64,000 nucleotides of DNA, from the NCBI GenBank assembly GCA_002786065.1, contig NHNY01000001.1:1736001-1800000 (forward strand). The letters run 5' to 3'. The DNA is from Microcyclospora pomicola. Lineage: Eukaryota; Ascomycota; Dothideomycetes; Capnodiales. The notes beneath the pieces were generated by a model. That model worked only from the letters and a program-made list of their open reading frames with translations, was not told the DNA's origin and did not search any database. This document shows, in pieces, positions 23,381 through 31,984 of this stretch; position 1 is the stretch's first letter; every line of letters begins with the position of its first letter. The position numbers were made by a program, and so were the translations under genes.

Positions 23381-25411
23381 ATGGGTATCATCGCCAAGAT
23401 CGAGGAGAAGCTCGGCGCGGGCTCCAAGAACGAGACCGAGACTGCTCAAGATGGTTCCCACATCGGATACACTGGTCAGTCCACTGGCTCTGGCACAGGC
23501 ATGGTAGGAGGAAACTCCTCCAGCCATGCCACCGGCACATCTGCTACCACCAGCGGCCTCGACAACTCAGCGTCAAGATATGAGACTGGTACTGGCACAG
23601 GTTCGGGCTCTCAAGGAGTGAGCGCCAAGACAGCGGCGTTGATGGGCCATGCCTCCTCGAACACCTCCGACACACCCAACCTACCCGGCCAGTTCGACAG
23701 CAGCTCGCATGGCGACCGCAGCCATGACCTCCGCCACGCCGGTCAGAGCTCCACCGGCAGAGACTACGCCGGTGCTGACATGAGAAGCACTGGCACCACC
23801 GCTCAGTACCCCACTGGTAGCACAAACACTTCTTCAGGCCAATACCCCACCAGCTCGGCGACGGGAACCACCACAGGCAGCCACAGCTTGCGCCACCCCA
23901 CTCAGAGCGTGACCAATGATGCGTATGGTAGCTCCACTGGTGCTCATGATCGTCAGGGTCTCACTGGGGACAGGTATGGTCGTGATGAACCCATCGGCTC
24001 CGGCGGCCAGTATTCTTCTACGGGCAGTGGAGTCGGACAGACTACAAGCGACTACAGCGGTGCCACAGGTACCTCCGGCCAGTACCCAAGAGAGACTGGT
24101 GTCGGACAAGGGTCAACTGGTTACGGTAGCACTGCTGGGGGCCTTGGCCAGACCTCGAGCGGTTATGATGGCACTTCCGGCCGGAACGAGTATGCCTCGT
24201 CTGGCACTGGACTAGGCCACAGCTCCTCTGGACAGCACAGTGGCTCTCACACTGCCAGAGATACTGGTGTTGGTGCTGCAGCGGCTGCTGCAGGTTACGA
24301 AGCCTCTCGTCATGGACACCACGATGGTTCGGACAGACATGGTCACGACAGCACCTCTGACAGGACTGAAGCCCGTGAGCCATATGATCCCTACAGCTCC
24401 GCAGGCCAGAAAGCTGCTTTCGACGCGAATGCAAAGTCTGGCACGACCCACGAGTCTGCTAGCCACGGCCTTGGTAGCAGATCTGCCGTTGACGATCGTG
24501 ACACCACATCTTCTCGACGTGACACTGACAGCACTGCCACGAGCACCGGACCACGCAAGACGCTTGAGAACAAGGACGCCATCCCCACAGCCGGTGGCGA
24601 GAAGCTCGGAAGTGCAAGCGGGCCCAACCAAGGGTACAGCACCAAAGGTGGCAGTGCGCTTGAGGATAGCTACGACAACACCTCATCCAGCACGGGCCGT
24701 CATCACGACAGTCACCTTGGCCGCGACGCCGCTATCGCTGGCGGTGCTGGCGCAGTCGGAGCTGGAGCATACGAGTCTGAGCACAACAGCAACCGCGAGA
24801 ACAAGCCGTCTACGCTTGACAAGATCCTTCATCGCCACCCCAACGAGAGCAAAGACAAATCTCACGACTCGTACGATTCATATGATAAGCATGACAAGCA
24901 CGACAGGCACGACAAGCATGACAACACCACAGGCCTGACCGATCGCACTCGTGACCACGGAAGCCACACTCAAGACCGCTCCTACACCGGTGCTGACCGC
25001 AACACCTCCAACACCGCACAAGACATCTCATACATGCACCCCTCTGCACCCATCGGTACCTCCACCAACGACTCCGGCGCGTACGACCAATCCTCCTCTC
25101 GCCATCACGGCGCGGCCGGCCTTGGCGCCGGTGCGGGAGCTGGTGCCCTGACTGGCGCTGCCCTCAGCCACCACAACGCCAACAAGGACTCTACCACTAC
25201 CTCCACCAACCCATCCTCTGGTTATGGCAGCGGCACCACCGGCGGCACCACCGGCGGTCTCTCCAGCCTCGGCCGCTCGTCCCACCAACAGCCATCTGAG
25301 CACACCGTTTCGAGCGGATCGAGAGATCATTCGGGCATCGGCCAGCACTACCAAGCCGGGTACGAGGCTGGTTACCAAGCTGCTCTGCGTGACGCCCGCT
25401 CGCAGCGATAG
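23381..25411 (+). CDS. disordered Ser/Thr/Gly/His-rich protein, LEA-like
   Basis: Single exon, 676 residues from the ATG at 23381 (context CGATCATGG); 60 upstream codons in frame read like leader. It opens with a short amphipathic helix (MGIIAKIEEKLGAGS) and then is almost wholly low complexity: repeated GQ, TGS, SSTG and QYP words (ATGTSGQYPRETGVGQGS), three Ala/Gly-rich patches (GVGAAAAAAGYEASRHGHHD; IAGGAGAVGAGAYESEHNSN; GLGAGAGAGALTGAALSHHN), a HDKHDRHDKHD run, and an amphipathic end (YQAGYEAGYQAALRDARSQR). No catalytic domain. Such hydrophilic glycine-rich proteins with short helical ends are often stress or desiccation proteins; that role is an inference. Confidence 0.8.
   Translation: MGIIAKIEEKLGAGSKNETETAQDGSHIGYTGQSTGSGTGMVGGNSSSHATGTSATTSGLDNSASRYETGTGTGSGSQGVSAKTAALMGHASSNTSDTPNLPGQFDSSSHGDRSHDLRHAGQSSTGRDYAGADMRSTGTTAQYPTGSTNTSSGQYPTSSATGTTTGSHSLRHPTQSVTNDAYGSSTGAHDRQGLTGDRYGRDEPIGSGGQYSSTGSGVGQTTSDYSGATGTSGQYPRETGVGQGSTGYGSTAGGLGQTSSGYDGTSGRNEYASSGTGLGHSSSGQHSGSHTARDTGVGAAAAAAGYEASRHGHHDGSDRHGHDSTSDRTEAREPYDPYSSAGQKAAFDANAKSGTTHESASHGLGSRSAVDDRDTTSSRRDTDSTATSTGPRKTLENKDAIPTAGGEKLGSASGPNQGYSTKGGSALEDSYDNTSSSTGRHHDSHLGRDAAIAGGAGAVGAGAYESEHNSNRENKPSTLDKILHRHPNESKDKSHDSYDSYDKHDKHDRHDKHDNTTGLTDRTRDHGSHTQDRSYTGADRNTSNTAQDISYMHPSAPIGTSTNDSGAYDQSSSRHHGAAGLGAGAGAGALTGAALSHHNANKDSTTTSTNPSSGYGSGTTGGTTGGLSSLGRSSHQQPSEHTVSSGSRDHSGIGQHYQAGYEAGYQAALRDARSQR
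24885..24924 (+). repeat. 9-bp coding repeat (His-Asp-Lys)
   Basis: Tandem variants of aagcatgac / aagcacgac encode a KHDKHDRHDKHD run inside the disordered protein. Length is likely to vary between strains. Confidence 0.8.
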
Positions 25412-26132
25412 ATTTCCACGCCATGCAGGGCGCTGTGAGTAAGGGATCGGGAAAAGTCAAATAGGCAGAAATTTGCTTAATGAAGAGAGGGATTGTTGTA
25501 GGACTGGCCATGCCCTTACCTAGCTTGATGACTATGGCCGCTTGTCCTCCAGACAGAGTGGTAATCAAAATGTGGTGATTGTGTAATTGATAGCAGATAG
25601 TGAGAAAATGAAATGATTCATGATTATCTTGGCATCAATGGCTCATGTGACAAACTTCCTTCGTAGCGATTAATTGTCTTGCTTGGATGGTGCTTATACA
25701 AGTACAGACATACAGTGGTGTACAGCTGAAACAGTCCCCTGCCTGCGGGTTTCATCTGCGGACTCTTGTACAGTACGTCCACTGATTTCTGAATACAACT
25801 GCTACTTGAGATAGTACGGGTAATTCAACTGGAATACTCTTGATGGGATCTATCCCACCCAGCTCCTAAATTATCGAAAGGTTCCTGACTACCTTGATTG
25901 GAACCATAACTTCTGCTGGGAAAGGGGAGCCATTCAGGCAGAACACCACTGTACAGAGAGGCGACACGTCTCTGCCTGCTTACAAGGTGGTAGTACCACT
26001 GCGCATCATGATTTCTACGTCGACGCGTTTCGTCTTGGGCTTCCCCTTACCTTCTTCGCCCATTGCTCCAACATCTTGAATCTCTGCACTTCATGTCTCG
26101 TCCCAGCACTCCCGTTCCCGCACTTATCCATC
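25412..26132. other. convergent intergenic region
   Basis: 3' regions of the disordered-protein gene (+) and the MAPEG gene (-). A short plus ORF at 25894-26079 has no motif. Nothing else seen. Confidence 0.5.
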
Positions 26133-26673
26133 TTACAAAACCATCTTCAATCCCATCGTAGCCACCAAGCCATACAGCCCGAACTGCGCCAGCCAGAACC
26201 CGCTCCCGATCAGCCTGCCGCTGCCGTTCGTCTTGTCCGCGCGGGTGTACCCGATCATGTACATGGTGCGGAAGACCAGCCAGGCGGCGCCCAGCGCCGA
26301 CGTCGTCAGGGGCCACTGCAGGCCGGCGATGACTAATGAAATAGACACCGATGGCATGTTCTCCAGAAAATTGTAATGACTGCGCTGTGCACAATTGAAC
26401 AAATACATCGCCTTGCGCAGCTCGGGTGTCTCGGCGTTATGCAGGTCGTAGCTGTCGGCGTAGGCGGCAGGGTAGCCCATCTTGGCGGCCTTGCGGAAGG
26501 TCGGGACGCGCATGGCGTGCCAGAGGCCGAGGAAGAAGGTGCCGGCGGTGGTGAGGACGACGTAGCTGGGGGTGGGAACGGTGAGGTCAGTCTTGCGGGT
26601 TCATTGGGGCGTGGTGTTGGGGCGGGTGAGGTTACCCATATTCCTTTGGCACGGCGATAGTGAGGGCCGACAT
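26133..26673 (-). CDS. MAPEG-family membrane protein (microsomal GST-like)
   Basis: Two exons, 26673-26636 (38 nt) and 26565-26133, separated by a 70-bp GT-AG intron; 156 residues, the normal length. The N-terminus reads MSALTIAVPKEYGYVVLTTA and enters the first membrane helix directly, which supports the tiny first exon. The family motif is YLFNCAQRSHYNFLENMP (Arg, His, Asn, Glu conserved). Four hydrophobic helices are visible, the last ending GLVATMGLKMVL. MAPEG proteins of this mGST3-like branch act in ER/outer membranes as glutathione transferases or peroxidases on lipophilic substrates. Its promoter side carries a TTACCTTACC-type repeat ~80 bp before the ATG (26753-26765). Confidence 0.92.
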
Positions 26674-27764
26674 GGTGAGCAGGTGAGACAGAGCTGGCGT
26701 GGTTGGAATGCGAAGATTGAGAACTTGCTGAGAGGAAGAAATGGTATGGAAAGTAAGGTAAGGTGATGATCAATGGACGAGGAAATGGACTGAATGAAGG
26801 AGGTCGATTCTAGACTTGCCGTTTGGACACCACGTGAAAGCTATAGCGGGACGGTTTGGTGTGCGACGTGCCACGCCGGAAGCATTGGACGCAGAAGATG
26901 CTCCGTACCCGTCGGCGCGGGGCAATCTTTGCGTGAAGCAGCTAATGAGCATCGCTGTCGTGCTCAAGGACCGGCGAGATCATGTAGCTAACGATCATAT
27001 TCATCCGAGGGAGATCGAGGAGAAGCCGAGCCGAAAGTACCATAGGCGGGAATCAGCCATCACGATTGTTGAGCGTCGAGGAACCTGGAATGTTGCCACG
27101 ATGGGGATACCCATGCGTGAGATACACTCTCATTGCAGGTATGAGCCTCGACGGCAGTAGTCGACATGTCGAGGGTCTGTTGTCTTGTGTGCAGAAGATT
27201 CTGGTGTTGAATTCCACACATACGGTGAGCGGTCTGACACAGGATCAATGATCACGTGACCTAGCATAACATCTCACGAGGGATCACATGGCAACGACAA
27301 CATCGATCCATGATGATTGTGCTCGGACTTAACAAGATCCACACACCCTCCAGGTGATATCGCCTCCTGATGACGAGATGGGTGATGGGAAGACACCAAC
27401 CTGACTTCCGTGGTGGTTTGAGAAAGACAAAACAAGCTCGTCTTCAGGACACATATTCGATTCCAGGATCCATGGTATCTCTGAGCATTCGCAGGTTGAC
27501 CGAGACTCAGTAGCAGGACGCTTGCTTGGAAATGCCCAGCACGATGGACCACTGATCGGCCCGAGACGCAACTCCCATGCAAATGTCATTCAGAGGAGCT
27601 CCATCCTGATCGACGTCATCCAGTCTCTTGCATCACCATTCGTCAATTCCGTCAGGAAAATAAGTCAATGAACTTCAGCACATCTCACCATCATGCCAGA
27701 CTCGAGACACGAAGCATTTCTTGTCTCTCTCGGTCGTCCTTCCGAACCTAAGAAACCCCTTACA
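26674..27764. other. divergent intergenic region
   Basis: Lies between the MAPEG (-) and TIM-barrel (+) starts. ORFs at 26816-27160, 27274-27582 and others lack motifs. The upstream in-frame ATG at 27693 of the next gene falls here. Confidence 0.45.
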
Positions 27765-28823
27765 ATGGAGTCGCTTGATAGAATTCCGACGTGCTACGCT
27801 TCCGTGTCCATTGGTTGCAAGGAAGAACATACTCTGCCCAAGAAGCTAGATGCTATCGCTGCTGCTGGATTCCAGGCCATCGAGCTTGGATTTCCTGATC
27901 TGCTCGCTTTTGCGAACCAGCATCAGAAACCGGACCAGCAAGCTGATGGTCCAGACAGCATCAAGGAGGATGACTATGACTCACTGTGTGCATCTGCAAA
28001 GGTTGTCAAAGCCATGTGTGATGCGAAAGGCCTCAAGGTCTTGATCCTGCAGCCATTTTCCAACTTCGAGGGCTGGCCGGAGGGCAGTGCGGAACGCAAA
28101 GCCGTGTGGGAGCGGGTGAATGGCTGGGTGCGCATCATGGAAGCCGTCGGAACAGACATGCTGCAGGTGGGGGCATCAGATACGCCAGCTGAAAAGATAG
28201 GAACAGATCGAAATCGATTCGTAAAAGACTTGCAGGAATTGGCCGATCTGCTCGCCAAGAAGAATTTCCGGGTCGCCTATGAGAACTGGTGTTGGAGCAC
28301 ACATGCTCCCGACTGGGAGGACGTCTGGTACATTTGCAAGGAAGTCGATCGTCCGAATTTCGGCCTATGTCTCGACACCTTTCAGTCCGCGGGAGGCGAA
28401 TGGGCGGATCCTACCACATCTTCCGGCATGGTGGACGATGGCCGTACCGCCGAAAAAGTTGAGAAGGACTGGAAGGCTTCATGCCAACGCCTATCTGAGA
28501 TCGTGCCGGCGGACAAGATCTTCTTCTTGCAAATCAGCGATGCTTACAAGCCCAAGCAACCGTTCTCGAAAGAGCCGGACCAGGACGGTCTCAGACCAAG
28601 AGGGCGCTGGAGCCACGACTTCCGTCCATTGCCCTTCGAAGGCTATCTGCCGGTCGTTGACTTCGCACGTGCAGTGCTGAAAACCGGTTTCAGGGGATGG
28701 TTCTCGTACGAAATCTTCGATGGAGGCGAAGAAGGCAAAGGCAAGACGTACGACATGCATGAATTCGCTAGTGGCGCGATGCGATGTCAGGAGAAATTGC
28801 TGAAGGCATGTGTTGAGGAGTGA
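27765..28823 (+). CDS. 3-dehydroshikimate-dehydratase-like sugar isomerase/epimerase
   Basis: Single exon. From the ATG at 27765 the protein begins MESLDRIPTCYASVSIGCKE, 352 residues; an in-frame ATG at 27693 would add 24 non-conserved residues. It is a xylose-isomerase-like TIM barrel. The first strand and helix read TCYASVSIGCKEEHTLPKKL; then AAGFQAIELGFPDLLAF, VAYENWCWSTHAPDWEDVW, the metal-site strand FGLCLDTFQSAGGEWADP, KIFFLQISDAYKP, and late FEGYLPVVDFARAVLKTGF with GWFSYEIFD. Glu, Asp, Gln and Glu at strand ends match the divalent-metal site of the QutC/qa-4/AsbF group. 3-Dehydroshikimate to protocatechuate is the best-known reaction, but related enzymes are sugar epimerases, so the substrate is not certain. 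No quinate-cluster genes lie next to it. Confidence 0.82.
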   Translation: MESLDRIPTCYASVSIGCKEEHTLPKKLDAIAAAGFQAIELGFPDLLAFANQHQKPDQQADGPDSIKEDDYDSLCASAKVVKAMCDAKGLKVLILQPFSNFEGWPEGSAERKAVWERVNGWVRIMEAVGTDMLQVGASDTPAEKIGTDRNRFVKDLQELADLLAKKNFRVAYENWCWSTHAPDWEDVWYICKEVDRPNFGLCLDTFQSAGGEWADPTTSSGMVDDGRTAEKVEKDWKASCQRLSEIVPADKIFFLQISDAYKPKQPFSKEPDQDGLRPRGRWSHDFRPLPFEGYLPVVDFARAVLKTGFRGWFSYEIFDGGEEGKGKTYDMHEFASGAMRCQEKLLKACVEE

Positions 28824-30995
28824 GAACCCAATTTCGTCTCTCATGAGCTTTGTTCGAGAGCAAATCAGATGTCAGAACCGCTTCAGTCGCCACGCGTAGC
28901 AGGCTATCCATGCAACGTTCCACAAGGCTTTAAATGCTTCTAGCTTCTCACGCTACTGCGCTGCTTGTACCCCTGCACATCCGCCAGTCCAGCCACAGTG
29001 ACGAAGCCACAATCTATATCCGAGATTCCGTGTAGAGAGAAGAACACTCGTTGGATCTTGGCGGTGGCATTCCTAGGCAGCCGCATATCAAATGGCAGAT
29101 GGTGTTTCACGCTATTTATGATGTGCAGGAAGTACCGAGATAACCGGAGGAGCGGTCAGGCGTGGCGTCGCAGCGGCGCTGAATGTGAAACATACAGTAC
29201 TGGTAAACGCGGGCAGTCTGCCTCGCGAGCACGACGCTTAATTCATGATGACTTTTGCCTTGACGGCTCTTACCTCCTCGTCCGATGGGCAAGGCCGGCG
29301 TCACATAGGCCTTGCAGAATCTGGACCGGAATAGGCCCAGCATTATCTTATCAACAATTGATTTGCATGTTATATGATGTCGCAATACTCCATGATGGGT
29401 TTGCGCCGTCGTTCTCCTCGCCTTTCGCCAGGTAAGTCGAGTCGACTACCACACGGCGCTGGTGGTCGAGCAGAGAGAGAGGCCGCCGTCTCATTCGGGA
29501 CAAAAGATTGCGGGAAAGTTCAGCAGGCCGGTGTCTCGACTACTGCAGGTACATCCATCTTTACAGCACGACCAACAAGCGAATCTAGACTCGTGTCCGC
29601 CTTGCATCGGCGTCACACGACAATAACATGTAATGGGCGAAGAGGCTGATGATCGGCACTCTGACGTGGCAGTCTAGGATTCGAGGAAAGACGGGATAGA
29701 AGTGTAGCCACTAGACCATTAACCCGGCTAGATGCATTTGGGCGGGATGATGATACTTCTGACAGTCGTGGTTGCGCTAAGGTCCATGCGCGGACCTGCA
29801 TCGCAATCCCTGCCGGATCAACTTCTCGACGATGATGGTGTGCCGCTTCTGACCCTGCCTAGACAGTGTCCTTGGTACCGGCCGAAAACGCGCTTCGAAA
29901 TGCAGTAAGCAGCCACGAGTCCTGCAAGGTTCGGCTATCGAGGGCGATGTTGTGAAAGATAACAACCTGGTCACCAGGCCAGGATGTAGTTTGGGCGGGG
30001 TCGTCGTACCTAGACCTCTAGAGTATTCTTAGAATAAATGGCGCACGTAGCTGCAACTCTAGAGATGAAGGTGCGGACTTCCAGAAGGGAAGAGTTGGTG
30101 CCTCGACAATCCGAAACGTTCCCAAATTCCAGGAGCTGATGATCGATCGGCGTGCATCCGCAGGTTCTACGGACTCACAGGCGTTGTGCCTTTGGCCGAT
30201 GCTACATCACCTCCAAAGCAACGAAAGCGGTGGACTCACCTATGGCCCAAACGATAGTCTTGCAGTCCAACTGGAAGGGCCAAACAGTCGGGTACTCGTG
30301 GCAGTGGTCATGGACAGCGGCCGTCGTGCGGATTACTGAGTCGCCGAACTATATGTATTGCATGACCAGAATCTCGACCGCATCGTCATGGGAATCCTTG
30401 CTAGCTGATGCTGCCACGCGATGGACCTGCGCATGTCACGCCTGTTCTCCGGCAGTAGGGGCAGATGCCTTTCCATTTGCTGCTAGGCTCCACCAGCTGC
30501 CTGATGATCCCTCCGTATCCGCTTCTGCTAACCTTGCTACCTCTACGCCTCGCGCCGTTAGCCTGAAGGCATTGTTCGGAACGTCGGACGGATACAATGG
30601 CTAGGTTAATTTCACGGCTGAAGTTTCCATCGGGCGGTGAGTTCCAGCCATCCGACTCCCGACCAGGATTTGGTCACGACGACAATCAACGTCGCTTTAC
30701 TTGGTATCGCCCTCTTCTTGGCGTTTGCTGGAAGCGCAGTGGAGTCAGCGTCTATACCGATACACACGCACTATGTCAGCACATCATCACCGCCCGGGCG
30801 ACATAACAGCGCATGTTCGCCCACTTTACTCCTTCACTCTTCCCTCTTCATCATTCGTTCTCCACACTCTTTTCCTGTCAAAGAGCAAAGCATCTAATAC
30901 CTTTCATCCTCATACTTTCACCGTTGTTCGGTGCCACTTGATATCACATATCACTCACACATTCTCCGGCGTTCCAACACAGGCCGTACTTCACG
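28824..30995. other. gene-poor region; leader of the small gene at its end
   Basis: No domain found in any frame. ORFs such as 28965-29435 and 30152-30604 show no motif. The segment ~30830-30960 is CT-rich and fits the promoter and leader of the small gene at 30996. A tRNA-like fragment is described separately. Confidence 0.45.
29678..29718 (-). other. tRNA-like fragment (box A and box B remnants)
   Basis: On the minus strand TGGTCTAGTGG (29718-29708) matches the tRNA box A consensus, and TCCTCGAATCC (29688-29678) resembles box B. The two lie only ~31 bp apart instead of ~45, no anticodon arm fits between, and the acceptor ends do not pair. It is not a working tRNA; a decayed tRNA or tRNA-derived element is possible, chance is not excluded. 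Confidence 0.3.
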
Positions 30996-31275
30996 ATGCC
31001 TTCTCCGCCAAAGTGTGCTGTCTGCCAGAAGGTGATCGGGAACGACTCCACTGCCACCACTTGCGAGCTTTGCCTCCTGCAAGATCTGATCACGGTTGGT
31101 ACGTCTCCATCATGATCGATAATCACCATTTCCCTACACGTCAAGCTCGTCGGTCGGCTTCGCGTCCATGTACTGATTGTGTCAAGCGCCACCGCCCAAC
31201 CCATACCCACAGCTGCAGGAGCTGCAGAACGTCACGGCTGCCAAAGGCATCATCAAAGCTCCTAAGGGATGGTAG
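30996..31275 (+). CDS. small tetra-cysteine protein (two exons)
   Basis: ATG at 30996 follows a CT-rich leader. Exon 1 reads MPSPPKCAVCQKVIGNDSTA then TTCELCLLQDLIT, with two CxxC pairs (Cys7, Cys10, Cys23, Cys26) that could bind one zinc. It ends at a donor, either GTTGGT at 31095 or the stronger-looking GTACGT at 31099. With the first donor and the acceptor ending at 31212, exon 2 (31213-31275) reads LQELQNVTAAKGIIKAPKGW and stops at TAG, 53 residues in all. With the second, the frame differs and ends near 31264. The first gives the more protein-like tail. Repeated CTGCAG offers three in-frame acceptors. I do not recognise the family. Confidence 0.45.
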
Positions 31276-31531
31276 CCACCTCTCGCCAACGCTCGCTACC
31301 CAGTAATCACGACACACCCATAGTCCACCACCCAACTTACAGTCCATCATCGTGGACGTCCTGTCTTTATCATGACCGACCTTACGCACCTATTATGTAA
31401 CAACACTGAACTACTCTATCGATCACCACGTCTGCATGACAAGAAAGGAGGGAAAGCGCGGGCGCTGCTGCTCCGATGAATTGAGGACACAATACATCGT
31501 TACGATACAAGGCATTATAATGTAGCTATGT
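31276..31531. other. intergenic
   Basis: 3' region of the small gene; nothing recognisable. Confidence 0.4.
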
Positions 31532-31984
31532 ATGGATCATAGAGCACTTCCATCTCTTGTGTTACTTTTACTTGGTGTTGTGTCTCTGTATTCCTCCTGC
31601 CGGACTATTCGCGTTGGTGATTCGACCACTAATGTCTACCATTACATTGAGCAGATCGTACAAGGACCCTACAGGGTTGGACTGCTCACTCACTACTGTG
31701 AACATGCGAGCTTGCCTGTACAGTTTGGTGTTATATCCACTAGTCTCATGGTCTTCGATTGGTTGTGTCCCGTGGGGAGTAGTCTCAAGCCTGGCGCTTC
31801 CATTGCCCTGTACGACTGGAGATCACAACAATTCAAGAATGACCGCACTCGAGTATTCTGCGCAGCCACCATAACTCATGCAGCAAAACACGGCTTGCGG
31901 TCGTACCAACAAGCTGATATACGTAGTATGAATTGGGGCTCCAATGGATACATCGGGTCAGCCAAGTGTCCCGCTGGGATGTAG
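31532..31984 (+). CDS. doubtful small secreted protein ORF
   Basis: An ORF of 150 codons whose start (MDHRALPSLVLLLLGVVSLY) looks like a signal peptide, followed by six further cysteines spread over ~130 residues. No family recognised. A second frame over the same bases is also open for 105 codons (31557-31874), which argues for caution. No intron signals were needed. Called only as a candidate. Confidence 0.2.
   Translation: MDHRALPSLVLLLLGVVSLYSSCRTIRVGDSTTNVYHYIEQIVQGPYRVGLLTHYCEHASLPVQFGVISTSLMVFDWLCPVGSSLKPGASIALYDWRSQQFKNDRTRVFCAATITHAAKHGLRSYQQADIRSMNWGSNGYIGSAKCPAGM

Noticed and set aside
24240-24938. 232-codon ORF in another frame of the disordered-protein gene
   Set aside because: Shadow of the Ser/Thr/Gly repeats in the main frame.
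9389-31874. Shared word ttctgcgcagccacc at ~9391 and ~31858
   Set aside because: Fifteen-base match without flanking similarity; chance is likely in 64 kb with this base composition and no repeat extends from it.
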